Positions 17,738-28,948 are shown, counted from the stretch's first letter. The stretch is 64,000 nucleotides of DNA from Streptomyces sp. S465 (GCF_026898115.1 NZ_CP114036.1:6566001-6630000), one strand, 5' to 3'. Made by a program: numbers and translations. Notes: generated from the sequence alone by a model not told the origin.

Positions 17738-18649
17738 ATGCGCATCGGTTTCGCCCTCCCCCAGTTCGGCCCGCTGGCCCACCAGCCCGAGGACATCGCG
17801 AGATTTGCCCGCCGGACCGAGGAGCTCGGCGCGGACAGCCTGTGGGTCGGCGACCGCCTGCTCGCCCCGGTCGACCCGAGCGTCGGCTACGGGGGTACCG
17901 ATGTGATCCCGCCGGAATTCCGCACCGCGCTGGACCCCTTCACCGTGCTGGCCACCGCCGCCGCGGCCACCGAGCGGGTGCGGCTCGGCAGCGACGTCAT
18001 CAACGCCCCCTGGTACCCGCCCGCGGTGCTCGCCCGCTCCCTCACCACCATCGACCTGCTGAGCGGGGGCCGGCTGCTGGTCGGACTCGGCACCGGCTGG
18101 TCCCCCGAGGAGTACGAGGCCGTGGACATCCCCATGAGCGAGCGCGGCCGGCGCCTCGACGAATGCCTCGACGCCCTGCACGTCTGGTGGACCGAGAACC
18201 CGGTCGAGTACCGCGGAGACCACTGGACCGTGCCCGCCTCCCACATCGACCTCAAACCGGCCTCCCGCCCCCACCCGCCGGTCTACCTCGCCGCCTTCGC
18301 CCCCGCGGCCGTGCGCCGGGTGGCCCGGCGCGCCGACGGCTGGCTGCCCGTCGCGGTCGTACCCGCCAAGCCCGGAGCCCCCGACCCCGTCGCCGCGCTC
18401 ACCGAGCAGCTGGGCGGGGTACGGGCGGCGGTCGAGCGGGAGGGACGGGACCCGGCGGCGTTCGACGTGATCCTGCGCATCAACCCAAGCGCCGACGCCT
18501 CCGTGGACGACATCGTGACGACCCTGGTCCGGGCCGAGCGGGAGGCGGGCGTCCAGCACGCCTTCGTCGATCCGACCTACCTCGCGAAGAACGCCGACCA
18601 GGCCCTGGACCTCGTCGAGCGGGTGCTGGAGCGGGCCCGCGCGAGCTGA
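17738..18649 (+). CDS. LLM-class (luciferase-like) F420-dependent oxidoreductase
   Basis: A 303-residue TIM-barrel flavin/F420 enzyme. It opens MRIGFALPQFGPLAHQPED, with conserved LWVGDRLL, LGSDVINAPWYPPAVLARS and GGRLLVGLGTGWSPEEYEA. The last two are characteristic of actinobacterial F420-dependent members of the LLM family, whose substrates vary widely, so none can be named. The ATG at 17738 has GAGGAG nine bases before it. It probably has its own promoter (TAGATG near 17681). No pathway partner is adjacent. Confidence 0.85.
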   Translation: MRIGFALPQFGPLAHQPEDIARFARRTEELGADSLWVGDRLLAPVDPSVGYGGTDVIPPEFRTALDPFTVLATAAAATERVRLGSDVINAPWYPPAVLARSLTTIDLLSGGRLLVGLGTGWSPEEYEAVDIPMSERGRRLDECLDALHVWWTENPVEYRGDHWTVPASHIDLKPASRPHPPVYLAAFAPAAVRRVARRADGWLPVAVVPAKPGAPDPVAALTEQLGGVRAAVEREGRDPAAFDVILRINPSADASVDDIVTTLVRAEREAGVQHAFVDPTYLAKNADQALDLVERVLERARAS

Positions 18650-18679
18650 GCGGCGCGGCAGTAGCCGCACACGTGGCTT

Positions 18680-18685
18680 TATGCT
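18680..18685 (+). promoter_or_regulatory. Putative -10 box of a leaderless transcript (mnmA)
   Basis: TATGCT ends 9 bases before the mnmA ATG at 18695, with no Shine-Dalgarno sequence between. Confidence 0.45.
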
Positions 18686-18694
18686 GGCCTGGTT

Positions 18695-19855
18695 ATGACT
18701 GACTTCCCCGGTGCGCCCACAGGTCCTCGCGACGGCCGTCGGCTGCGCGTCCTCGCCGCCATGTCCGGCGGTGTGGACTCCGCGGTCGCCGCCGCGCGGG
18801 CGGCCGAGGCGGGCCACGATGTGACCGGCGTCCACCTCGCGCTCTCCGCCAATCCGCAGTCGTTCCGCACCGGCGCCCGTGGCTGTTGCACCATCGAGGA
18901 CTCGCGGGACGCGCGGCGCGCCGCCGATGTGATCGGCATCCCCTTCTACGTGTGGGACCTCGCCGAGCGCTTCCGCGAGGACGTGGTCGAGGACTTCATC
19001 GCCGAGTACGAGGCGGGCCGCACCCCCAATCCGTGCCTGCGCTGCAACGAGAAGATCAAGTTCGCCGCGCTGCTGGACAAGGCCATCGCCCTCGGCTTCG
19101 ACGCCGTCTGCACCGGGCACTACGCCACGATCGTCACGCGCGAGGACGGCTCCCGGGAGCTGCACCGGGCCAGCGACATGGCCAAGGACCAGTCCTACGT
19201 CCTCGGCGTGCTCGACGAGCGCCAGCTCGCCCACGCGATGTTCCCCCTCGGCGACACCCTGACGACCAAGGACGAGATCCGTGCGGAGGCGGAGCGGCGG
19301 GGCCTGGCCGTCGCCAAGAAGCCCGACAGCCATGACATCTGCTTCATCGCCGACGGCGACACCCAGGGTTTCCTGGCCAAGCACCTCGGTACGGCCGAGG
19401 GCGACATCGTCGACGAGGACGGCCGCAAGCTGGGCACCCACGAGGGCGCGTACGGCTTCACCATCGGCCAGCGCAAGGGCCTGCGCATCGGCCACCCGGC
19501 GCCCGACGGCAAGCCGCGCTACGTCCTGGACATCTCCCCGGTGAACAACACGGTCACGGTCGGCCCCGTCGAGGCCCTGGACGTCGCGGCGCTCACCGCC
19601 ATCAAGCCGCGCTGGTGCGGAGCCCCGCCGACGGGCCCCGGCACCTACACCGCCCAGCTGCGCGCCCACGGCGGCGAGACCGAGGTGACGGCCGAGCCGA
19701 TCGGGGGCAGTGAGCTGCGGGTGACCTTCACCGAGCCGGTACGCGGCGTCGCCCCGGGCCAGGCGATCGTGCTCTACGACGACACCCGCGTGGTCGGCTC
19801 GGCGACCATCGCGACGACCGAACGGGCGGCGGCCCGGACGGCGACGGCGAGCTGA
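18695..19855 (+). CDS. mnmA: tRNA-specific 2-thiouridylase MnmA
   Basis: MnmA adds sulfur to C2 of wobble uridine 34 in Lys, Glu and Gln tRNAs using ATP and a persulfide donor. The 386-residue protein has the PP-loop SGGVDS (24-29), the first catalytic Cys in NPCLRCN (C114) and the second in SHDICFI (C216), followed by the beta-barrel tRNA-binding domain. An extra Cys pair (GCC, about 64-65) is seen near the substrate loop. The ATG at 18695 fits the family start. The cysteine desulfurase at 14014 is the obvious upstream sulfur donor. The stop is followed by a stretch of decayed genes. Confidence 0.95.
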   Translation: MTDFPGAPTGPRDGRRLRVLAAMSGGVDSAVAAARAAEAGHDVTGVHLALSANPQSFRTGARGCCTIEDSRDARRAADVIGIPFYVWDLAERFREDVVEDFIAEYEAGRTPNPCLRCNEKIKFAALLDKAIALGFDAVCTGHYATIVTREDGSRELHRASDMAKDQSYVLGVLDERQLAHAMFPLGDTLTTKDEIRAEAERRGLAVAKKPDSHDICFIADGDTQGFLAKHLGTAEGDIVDEDGRKLGTHEGAYGFTIGQRKGLRIGHPAPDGKPRYVLDISPVNNTVTVGPVEALDVAALTAIKPRWCGAPPTGPGTYTAQLRAHGGETEVTAEPIGGSELRVTFTEPVRGVAPGQAIVLYDDTRVVGSATIATTERAAARTATAS

Positions 19856-19869
19856 GGCCGACGCCTCCC

Positions 19870-20171
19870 GCTCGCACCAAACAGCGACACGCCGACGTGA
19901 CGGCGCTGATCCGACCGCCCGGCCCCCGCTCGACCCGCCGCTCCAGCCAGCCCTCCGCCTCCAGCTCGTTGAGCGCGGCGGAGATGCGGGCCCGGCCCTC
20001 CTTGAAGTGGGCGCAGAGCGCGTCGATGCGGATGGAGGCGCCGTCGGGGAGCGACCGCCCCACCGGGCGACGGCCACTCGGCATCCGGTCCGACAGGAGG
20101 CTCTTGGTGACGACGCAGCCGTGGACGCCGACGGGCGATCGCGTCCACCACGCCGCAAGGCATCTGACCAC
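19870..20171 (-). pseudogene. Decayed helix-turn-helix protein gene fragment
   Basis: On the minus strand a frame reads VVTKSLLSDRM, then SLPDGASIRIDALCAHFKEG and RISAALNELEAEGWLERRV. This is the winged-helix core of a Streptomyces family of small HTH proteins (a helix after SLPDGA, recognition helix in ISAALNELEAEGWL, wing ERRVERGPGGRI). The frame then runs into unrelated sequence instead of the family's C-terminal half, and no ribosome site or start is evident. I read it as a truncated remnant. A short intact DNA-binding protein is less likely. Confidence 0.5.
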
Positions 20172-20173
20172 GC

Positions 20174-20281
20174 TCAGTTGATGTTGGCCCGGGGCTGGCG
20201 GACGGCGAAGGCGATGAAGTCCGCCCAGGCGGGCGCGGTGACGGTCAGGGCCGGTATCGCCGTGTCCTTGACACCCTCCGC
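20174..20281 (-). pseudogene. C-terminal fragment of a DUF397 protein
   Basis: The minus strand encodes VKDTAIPALTVTAPAWADF followed by IAFAVRQ and a stop. This matches the C-terminal half of DUF397 proteins, small actinobacterial proteins usually paired with an XRE-type HTH/DUF5753 regulator. The N-terminal half (the KSSYS-type motifs) is missing, because the upstream DNA is the promoter of the next plus-strand gene. With the HTH fragment beside it, 19856-20344 looks like a graveyard of a small regulatory gene pair. Confidence 0.55.
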
Positions 20282-20331
20282 GTGGCGCGGAGCCGTGTGG
20301 GTGGGTGAGGGTGGGTGTCCGACCCGGCTCG

Positions 20332-20337
20332 TAGAGT
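20332..20337 (+). promoter_or_regulatory. Putative -10 box of a leaderless transcript (LOG-like gene)
   Basis: TAGAGT ends 7 bases before the ATG at 20345, with no Shine-Dalgarno sequence. Confidence 0.45.
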
Positions 20338-20344
20338 GGCGGCC

Positions 20345-20872
20345 ATGAACATCTGCGTCTTCTGCTCCGCCGCCGACCTCGACGACCGCTACACCGCCCC
20401 CGCCCGCGAATTCGCCGAGCTGATCGGCAAGGGCGGTCACACCCTCGTGTGGGGCGGGTCCGACGTCGGGCTGATGAAGGTGATGGCGGACGGCGTGCAG
20501 GAGCACGGCGGGCGGCTGGTCGGGATCTCGGTGGAGTTCCTGGCCGCCAAGGCCCGGGAGAACGCAGACGAGATGGTGATCGCCAAGGACCTCGCCGAGC
20601 GCAAGGCGCAGCTGCTGGCCCGTGCCGACGCCGTGGTGATCATGGTGGGCGGGACCGGGACGCTGGACGAGGCCACCGAGATCCTGGAGCTGAAGAAGCA
20701 CGGGCTGCACATCAAGCCGGTGGTGCTGCTCAACGCGGCGGGGTTCTACGACGGTCTGAAGCAGCAGTTCCAGCGGATGGAGGAGGAGGGGTTCCTGCCG
20801 GTGCCGCTGAGCGAGCTGGTCTTCTTCGCGGAGAACGGGGTGGAGGCCATGACGTACCTGGAGTCCGTCTAG
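20345..20872 (+). CDS. LOG-family / TIGR00730 Rossmann-fold protein
   Basis: A 175-residue protein related to LOG, the enzymes that release free cytokinin bases from nucleoside 5'-monophosphates. Bacterial members often act as general nucleotide phosphoribohydrolases and were once called lysine decarboxylases. It opens MNICVFCSAADLDDRYTAPA and has WGGSDVGLMKVMADG, then ERKAQLLARAD and the active-site loop VGGTGTLDEATE. That loop has Val in place of the usual first Pro of PGGxGTxxE, and the first loop has WGGSDVG instead of YGGGxxG. Activity may therefore differ or be weak. The ATG at 20345 appears to begin a leaderless mRNA. Confidence 0.82.
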   Translation: MNICVFCSAADLDDRYTAPAREFAELIGKGGHTLVWGGSDVGLMKVMADGVQEHGGRLVGISVEFLAAKARENADEMVIAKDLAERKAQLLARADAVVIMVGGTGTLDEATEILELKKHGLHIKPVVLLNAAGFYDGLKQQFQRMEEEGFLPVPLSELVFFAENGVEAMTYLESV

Positions 20873-20933
20873 TCCACGCGCCCGTTACGGGGAGCGCCGT
20901 GCCCGTTACCGGACGGGAGCGGCCGGCGGGAAG

Positions 20934-20956
20934 CCCGCGCCCGTTCCGGGCGTGGG
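20934..20956 (+). terminator. Hairpin after the LOG-like gene
   Basis: CCCGCGCCCG pairs with CGGGCGTGGG (one G-U pair) around a TTC loop. There is no U-tract. It lies between the LOG-like gene and the SDR gene. Just upstream the sequence CCCGTTAC is repeated at about 20881 and 20902. Confidence 0.45.
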
Positions 20957-21014
20957 ATCGCGCCAAGCCGGGACCGTCGTCGGGGCGCACCCCTGGGTGA
21001 GGCAAGCTGGGGGC

Positions 21015-21704
21015 ATGGGAACGCATCTGATCACTGGGGCAGGCTCGGGCATCGGCGCGGCGGTCACCGAGCGGCTGGCCGAGCGCGGCGAGGAGCTGTG
21101 GCTGCTCGCGCGGGACGCGGGGCGGGCGAAGGAGCTGGCGGGGCGGTTCCCGGGAGTGCGGACGGTCGTCGGTGACCTGGCGGACCCGGAGAAGCTGTCG
21201 TGGGCGTTCGGCCACCAGACGCTGCCCGACCGGCTGGACTCGCTGCTGCACATCGCCGGAGTGGTCGACCTGGGCGAGATCGGGGAGCTGACCCCGAAGG
21301 CGTGGAACCGCCAGCTCGCCGCCAACCTCGTCGCGCCCGCCGAGCTGACCCGGCTGCTGCTGCCCCAGCTGCGGCTGGCCCAGGGGCACGTCGTCTTCGT
21401 CAACTCCGGCGCCGGACTGCGCGCCAACCCCCAGTGGGGCGCGTACGCCGCCAGCAAGCACGGGCTCAAGGCGCTGGCCGACGCGCTGCGCGCGGAGGAG
21501 AGCGGCAACGGCGTACGGGTGACGACGGTCTACCCGGGGCGCACGGCCACCCCGATGCAGGTGAAGGTGCACCAGCAGGAGGGCAAGACGTACGACGCGG
21601 AGCGCTGGATCGCGCCGGAGACCGTGGCGACGACCATCCTGACCGCCCTCGACCTGCCGCGCGACGCCGAGATCACCGACCTCCAGGTGCGGCCGCGCGG
21701 CTGA
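21015..21704 (+). CDS. Short-chain dehydrogenase/reductase (SDR)
   Basis: A classical SDR of 229 residues with a Rossmann fold. The cofactor motif is TGAGSGIG near residue 7, catalytic Ser is in FVNSGAGLRANPQ, and the YxxxK pair is in YAASK. The segment DLADPEKLSWAF suggests an acidic residue at the cofactor-selecting position, but NADP versus NAD cannot be fixed. Substrate unknown. The ATG at 21015 is preceded by GGGGG. The gene stands alone and converges with the beta-propeller gene downstream. Confidence 0.85.
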   Translation: MGTHLITGAGSGIGAAVTERLAERGEELWLLARDAGRAKELAGRFPGVRTVVGDLADPEKLSWAFGHQTLPDRLDSLLHIAGVVDLGEIGELTPKAWNRQLAANLVAPAELTRLLLPQLRLAQGHVVFVNSGAGLRANPQWGAYAASKHGLKALADALRAEESGNGVRVTTVYPGRTATPMQVKVHQQEGKTYDAERWIAPETVATTILTALDLPRDAEITDLQVRPRG

Positions 21705-21748
21705 CGGGCGCGCCCCGCCCGGTTCCGCCGAGAGCCCTCGTCACGGCG

Positions 21749-23014
21749 TCAGTCGCTGACGATGGTGAGGCTGCCGGCAGCGTCGCCGGGAACGCCCTGC
21801 CATCCCACGGCCACGATGCCGTCCCGCACCGCCCGAACGTCCAGGCTGTCCTCGGAGTCCTCCCGGTCAGGCACGGGTACGGGGGCGGTGTGCAGCGGCT
21901 TCCCGCTTGTCAGGTCAAGGGCCAGGAGCCGGGCGGGACCGCGCTGACGGCTCTCTTGCGGCTGCTCCACGACGTACACGCGGCCGTCGGCGACCAGCGC
22001 CCGGCCGAACCTCCTGTCCTTCGGCGCGTGACGGGTCCACCTGACGCGGCCATCGTCCGTGCCGCGCGCTCGGAGCACGTTGTTTTCCTTCCACTGCTCG
22101 CCCTCCTTCCCGAACGTCGTCAGCACGGTGGTGCGGTTCTGTCCGTCCCAGGCCAGGTCCGGGTTGGGCGCGGTGCGGATGACCGGCTTGGTTCCGGAGA
22201 CGTCGATCACGGCCCCGCGGTCCGCGTTGTTCCAGTGGGGGGCGTACACGGTGTGGTCGGTGAGCGGCAGATAGCGAAGGCCGCCCATCCAGTCGGGGTG
22301 ACGCCAGCGCACCGTGCCGCGCCGGACGTCGATCCCCAGGACGACGTCTTCGGGGCGGGGCCCGCTGCCGCAGGTGGCCTCGACCCCGAAGGCGGTGCCC
22401 ACGGTGAACACGACGTCGCCGAGGTCGCAGGATGCGGGCACGTCGGCGGTCCACGACCGCTTCCCGGTCGTCAGGTCGACCGCGATGAGCTTGTCCCCGG
22501 TGTACGTCGCCACGACGCCGTTCGCTATCCACAGCCGGTCGCCGAAGCGGGACTTCTTGGGAAGGTCCTGGCGCCAGCGCCGCTCGGCGGAGCGCGCGTC
22601 GATGGCGATCAGCGTGCCGTCGTCGTACCGCAGGACCGCGGTGCCGTCCACGACGCGCACGGCCCTGATGACGTTCCCGCCCCGCTGGTAGTGCCAGTAC
22701 GTCGTGCCGGTACGCAGGCTGCGGGCTGTCAGGCCCTCGGGGGAGCCGTCGTCGTTCTCGTCGGCCTCATGGAAGGAGAGCCCGCCGTCGACCGCCACGG
22801 CGTTGTCGACCTTCCGCACGAAGCGGCCGGGCGCGGCCGGGGCGCCGGTGCCGAGGGTGGCGGGGTACGCGCCGTGCGGGCCGCTGACCCGCTCGCCGTA
22901 TGGGGGGTCCGGGCGGGTCAGCCACCAGGTCACCCCGGCGCCGGCGGCCAACGCGAGAACGACCAACAGCCCTAACGACCGGCGCGACCGCCAGTTGACC
23001 TCGACCACGACCAT
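21749..23014 (-). CDS. Membrane-anchored PQQ-like beta-propeller protein, function unknown
   Basis: A 421-residue protein with a basic N-terminus and one membrane helix (about residues 13-35, LGLLVVLALAAGAGVTWWL), so it is probably anchored with its propeller outside. The rest has PQQ-like blades with repeated A-x-D-x-x-(T/S)-G/W patterns, for example IAIDARSAERRWRQDLP and IAVDLTTGKRSWTADVP. It lacks the residues I would expect of a quinoprotein enzyme, so a scaffold or sensor role is more likely. The ATG at 23014 follows GGGGGG; an earlier in-frame start at 23047 has no such site. Similar in style to the lipoprotein at 15410. Confidence 0.8.
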   Translation of the reverse strand: MVVVEVNWRSRRSLGLLVVLALAAGAGVTWWLTRPDPPYGERVSGPHGAYPATLGTGAPAAPGRFVRKVDNAVAVDGGLSFHEADENDDGSPEGLTARSLRTGTTYWHYQRGGNVIRAVRVVDGTAVLRYDDGTLIAIDARSAERRWRQDLPKKSRFGDRLWIANGVVATYTGDKLIAVDLTTGKRSWTADVPASCDLGDVVFTVGTAFGVEATCGSGPRPEDVVLGIDVRRGTVRWRHPDWMGGLRYLPLTDHTVYAPHWNNADRGAVIDVSGTKPVIRTAPNPDLAWDGQNRTTVLTTFGKEGEQWKENNVLRARGTDDGRVRWTRHAPKDRRFGRALVADGRVYVVEQPQESRQRGPARLLALDLTSGKPLHTAPVPVPDREDSEDSLDVRAVRDGIVAVGWQGVPGDAAGSLTIVSD

Positions 23015-23069
23015 GCCCCCCCGGTCTCTGCGGCGTGACCATGACACCCTATCCAGTCGCGATCACCCC

Positions 23070-23075
23070 TACCCT
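23070..23075 (+). promoter_or_regulatory. Putative -10 box of a leaderless transcript (MetE-like gene)
   Basis: TACCCT ends 6 bases before the GTG at 23082, with no Shine-Dalgarno site. Confidence 0.45.
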
Positions 23076-23081
23076 TTCGGC

Positions 23082-24092
23082 GTGAGCGAGAAGCAGAAGC
23101 ACAGTTGGGGCGCCGGGGCCGCGAGTGGCGTCGGCTCGATGCCGGGCGGTGATGCCCGGGAGGCCGTGAAGACCGTCACCGGGTCGCTGGAGACGTTGCC
23201 GTATCTGCCGGAGCTGCCCGCGCGGGGGCCCGGCGCGGACATGATCGGGCGCACCGCCGGGCTGCTGGTCGAGCTGTACGCGCATGTGGAGCCGAGCGGG
23301 TGGCGGATCAGCGACCGGCCGGGCCGGGACACTCGGCGGGCGCGCTCCTGGCTGGGCGAGGACCTCGACGCGCTGGAGGAGTTCACCCAGGGGTACCAGG
23401 GGGCGCTCAAGGTGTCGGCCGTGGGGCCCTGGACCCTGGCCGCCTCCCTCGAACTGCGCGGCGGCGAGGCCGCGCTGAGCGACCCGGGCGCCTGCCGCGA
23501 TCTGACCGCCTCGCTCGCCGAGGGGGTGCGGGCGCATCTGGCGGAGGTACGCCGCCGGGTCCCGGGCGCCGAGGTGGTACTCCAGCTCGACGAGCCGTCG
23601 CTGACATCGGTGCTGCGCGGCAGCGTCCGTACGGCCAGCGGCTACCGCACTCACGCCGCCGTGGACCGGGGCGTGGTCGAGGGCGCGCTGCAGACTTTGG
23701 TGGAGGCGGCCGACGGGCCGGTGGTGGTGCACTCGTGCGCCCCGGCCGTGCCGTTCGGGCTGCTGCGGCGCGCGGGCGTCGCGGGGGTCTCCTTCGATCT
23801 GTCGCTGCTCACGGAGAGTGAGGAGGAGTCGATCGGGGAGGCCGTGGAGGGCGGGACGTCCCTGTTCATCGGCGCGGTGCCGGGCACCGATGCCCCGTTG
23901 TCGGACCCTGCCGGTAGCGTCGGGGGTGTCAGGACGCTGTGGCGCAGGCTGGGGCTGTCACCGGGGACTCTCGCGGAGTCCGTGGTGATCACCCCGTCGT
24001 GCGGGCTCGCGGGCGCGTCGCCCGGGTACGCCCGTGCCGCGCTGGCCCACTGCGTCCGGGCGGCGAGATCGCTCGCGGACAACCCTGAGTAA
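23082..24092 (+). CDS. MetE C-terminal-like (cobalamin-independent methionine synthase family) protein
   Basis: A 336-residue protein of the MetE/UROD-like barrel fold. It keeps GSMPG near the N-terminus, LQLDEPSLTSVL (catalytic-site Glu/Pro loop), VVHSCAPAVPFGLL and ITPSCGLAGASPGYA. The last two supply the His/Cys and Cys that bind zinc in MetE. At less than half the size of MetE it lacks the N-terminal repeat barrel and so probably uses another methyl donor or carries out a related reaction. It is usually annotated just 'methionine synthase' in Streptomyces. It directly precedes ligA (15 bp apart), and the two are probably co-transcribed. Confidence 0.8.
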   Translation: MSEKQKHSWGAGAASGVGSMPGGDAREAVKTVTGSLETLPYLPELPARGPGADMIGRTAGLLVELYAHVEPSGWRISDRPGRDTRRARSWLGEDLDALEEFTQGYQGALKVSAVGPWTLAASLELRGGEAALSDPGACRDLTASLAEGVRAHLAEVRRRVPGAEVVLQLDEPSLTSVLRGSVRTASGYRTHAAVDRGVVEGALQTLVEAADGPVVVHSCAPAVPFGLLRRAGVAGVSFDLSLLTESEEESIGEAVEGGTSLFIGAVPGTDAPLSDPAGSVGGVRTLWRRLGLSPGTLAESVVITPSCGLAGASPGYARAALAHCVRAARSLADNPE

Positions 24093-26413
<2,321 letters not shown>

Positions 26414-26704
26414 TACGGACCGCCCGTGGAGCGGCGGTTGGCGTAGCCGTTCCACCCATCCGGCGCAGTGGCCCGGCCATCTTGTCCGTTCAACGGGTAC
26501 AAAGCTGGCCGGATTACGACTGGGAGCACTTCCCGGCTACAGCCGGCGGGCATCACCCTTACAGCGCATAGCAGAAGGTCATGGATCGTCGGGCGGCATT
26601 CGGGGAACCGTCGCCGATCGCCGCCCGTCTTCCCCTTCTGCCGCCTACTGTTGAGGTGTGCGCCTGCCGTGGCGCTGGCACCGCCGGCTGTGAGAGGGAC
26701 GGGT
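26414..26704. other. Promoter region of the GGDEF-EAL gene, no gene
   Basis: About 290 bp without a supported gene. The GGDEF-EAL frame stays open back to 26468 but has no plausible ribosome site there and would put 79 basic, low-complexity residues before the first membrane helix. No clear -35/-10 pair was found. Confidence 0.55.
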
Positions 26705-28801
26705 ATGAAACCGACCGAAAGCGCCGCCCCGGCGTCGCGGCTGCGCCGGGCCGTGCTGCCCGCGCTGCCCGCCATGGCCGCTTTCGCACTCGGCATCGGA
26801 GTTTTCCGAGTGCTCGACGCGGGCAACGCGCTCTTTCCGGACGGCACCGTGGGCTGGTCGCTCGCCGTGCTCACCGGAATCATCGTCGGCCATCTGGTCG
26901 CCCTCGGCCGCGACCGCTGGTGGGGCGGCACCGGCTCGGGGGCCGCGTTAACCCTGGCCGCACTGCTGCTCTACGGCTGGATCCCGGCCGTGCTGGTCAG
27001 CCTGGCCGTGGTCGTCCTGGTCGGCGCCGCCCGCCGGCACCGGTGGCGGCAGGCGGTCCTGCACGGCGCGGTCGACATCCTCGGCGTGGGCGCGGCCGCC
27101 CTCACCCTCGCCGCCTTCGGCACCACCCCCTCCGTCGAGCACCCCTGGGTCACCGACACCTGGCACATGTCCGCCGTCCCCCAGACGGCCCTGGCGGCCT
27201 TCGTCTATCTCGCCGTGTCCCGCGCCCTGTTGTGGTGCTCCCTCGCCCCGCCCGGCGCCGGACTGCCCACCGTCGCCCGCACCGCCCTCTTCCGGCAGGC
27301 CCTCGTCGGCATCGCGCTCCTCGGCATCGCCCCCCTCATCGTCGTCGTCGCCGGGGACACCCCGCTGCTGCTCCCGCTGTTCGCGGTGCCGCTGGTCGCC
27401 CTCGACTCCACGCTGTGGATCGCCCGGGTCCGCGCCGAGGAGCAGCTGCGCGACCCGCTCACCGGGCTGCCCAACCGCCAGTGGCTGCTGGAGCGCACCT
27501 GGACCGCGCTGGACGAGGCCGAGCGGGCCGGCACCCGGACCGCGCTGGTGCTGCTGGACCTCGACCGGTTCCGCTCGGTCAACGACACCCTGGGCCATCT
27601 GGCCGGCGACCGGCTGCTGCTCCAGATCGCCGAGCGGCTGCGGCTCGCCCTGCCGCGCGGGGCGGAGGTCGCCCGCCTCGGCGGTGACGAGTTCGCGGTG
27701 CTGCTGCCCACCACCGACTCGCTCACCAGCGCCCAGCGCAGCGCCCGCGTGCTCGTCGGCGATCTCGGCTCCCCCCTCGATCTGGACGGGCTGACCCTGG
27801 TGCTGGAGGCCAGCGCCGGGGTCGCCGTCTACCCCGACCACGCACTGGACGCCGAGGGGCTGCTGCGCCGCGCCGACGTCGCGATGTACCAGGCCAAGCG
27901 GGACCGCAGCGGTGTCGAGCTGTACGAGGCGCGGCGGGACGGCAACACCCCCGACCGGCTCGGTCTGCTCGGCGACCTGCGGCGCGCCCTGGACGCGGGT
28001 GACGTCGAGCTGCACTACCAGCCCAAGGTCGGCTTCGACGGGCATGTGGCGGGCCTGGAGGCGCTGGTGCGCTGGGTGCACCCGGACCGGGGGAAGGTGC
28101 CGCCGGACGAGTTCATCTCCATGGCCGAGAGCTCCGGGCTGATGCCACGGCTGACCGAGTACGTCCTGGAGACGGCGCTCGGCCAGGTCGCGCGGTGGCG
28201 CGCCGACGGCCTCGAGGTGCCGGTCGCCGTCAACGTCTCCCCGCGCGACGTCCACACCCCCGGTTTCGCGGGCGCGGTCGCCGGGCGGCTGGCCCGGCAC
28301 GGGGTCCCGGCGGGCGCCCTCCAGCTGGAGATAACCGAACACGTCCTGCTGGAGGACCCGCAGCGGGCCGCCGACACGCTGGCCGGGCTCACCGGCCACG
28401 GCGTGAAGATGTCGCTCGACGACTTCGGAACCGGCTATTCCTCGCTGGTCCACCTGCGCCGGCTGCCGGTCAGCGAGCTGAAGATCGACCGTTCCTTCGT
28501 GGCCCGGCTGGCCGTGGACAACGAGGACGCGGAGATCGTCCGCTGCACGGTCGACCTCGCGCACTCCCTGGGCCTGCTCGTGGTGGCCGAGGGCGTCGAG
28601 GACGACGAGACCTGGGAGCGGCTGCGGGACCTGGGGTGCGACGCGGTGCAGGGCTGGCTGGTGGCCGCCGCGATGCCGCCGGAGGAGATGACGGCGTGGC
28701 TGCGGGCGCGGGGGGAGGGCGGCTGGCACCGCGAGCCGGCGGAGCCCTCGGACCAGGAAGCCGCTCCCGCGGAGGAGGACGCGGACCAGCCCGTGACCTG
28801 A
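26705..28801 (+). CDS. Membrane GGDEF-EAL protein (c-di-GMP cyclase/phosphodiesterase), RmdB-like
   Basis: A 698-residue bifunctional-type c-di-GMP protein. About residues 20-240 form 6-8 membrane helices. The GGDEF domain follows (DPLTGLPNRQWLLER at about 250, intact motif RLGGDEF at about 326). The EAL domain has an intact motif GLEALVRW at about 452, plus the metal and catalytic segments VNVSPRD, LEITEHVLLED, LDDFGTGYSS and KIDRSF. Both activities are therefore possible. By neighbourhood (just after ligA, before gatC) it corresponds to the Streptomyces phosphodiesterase RmdB. That link is from memory of gene order, not alignment. The ATG at 26705 has GAGAGGG upstream. The C-terminal 25 residues are acidic. 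Confidence 0.9.
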   Translation: MKPTESAAPASRLRRAVLPALPAMAAFALGIGVFRVLDAGNALFPDGTVGWSLAVLTGIIVGHLVALGRDRWWGGTGSGAALTLAALLLYGWIPAVLVSLAVVVLVGAARRHRWRQAVLHGAVDILGVGAAALTLAAFGTTPSVEHPWVTDTWHMSAVPQTALAAFVYLAVSRALLWCSLAPPGAGLPTVARTALFRQALVGIALLGIAPLIVVVAGDTPLLLPLFAVPLVALDSTLWIARVRAEEQLRDPLTGLPNRQWLLERTWTALDEAERAGTRTALVLLDLDRFRSVNDTLGHLAGDRLLLQIAERLRLALPRGAEVARLGGDEFAVLLPTTDSLTSAQRSARVLVGDLGSPLDLDGLTLVLEASAGVAVYPDHALDAEGLLRRADVAMYQAKRDRSGVELYEARRDGNTPDRLGLLGDLRRALDAGDVELHYQPKVGFDGHVAGLEALVRWVHPDRGKVPPDEFISMAESSGLMPRLTEYVLETALGQVARWRADGLEVPVAVNVSPRDVHTPGFAGAVAGRLARHGVPAGALQLEITEHVLLEDPQRAADTLAGLTGHGVKMSLDDFGTGYSSLVHLRRLPVSELKIDRSFVARLAVDNEDAEIVRCTVDLAHSLGLLVVAEGVEDDETWERLRDLGCDAVQGWLVAAAMPPEEMTAWLRARGEGGWHREPAEPSDQEAAPAEEDADQPVT

Positions 28802-28948
28802 GGGCGTCGCCCCTCGGCGTTTTGTCGCCGGATGCGGGCCGGTGAGTGGCGTGGTGCGCGCCCGCCGGCCCGCGGAACGACCGCCCGTGAACGACTGCCC
28901 GTAACGGGGCGCACCCAAAGCCTTTCGCGTGGCGAGCGTGGGGAGCCA

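Noticed and set aside
26468-26704. 79-residue extension of the GGDEF-EAL protein.
   Set aside because: No ribosome site, basic low-complexity residues, and a better start at 26705.
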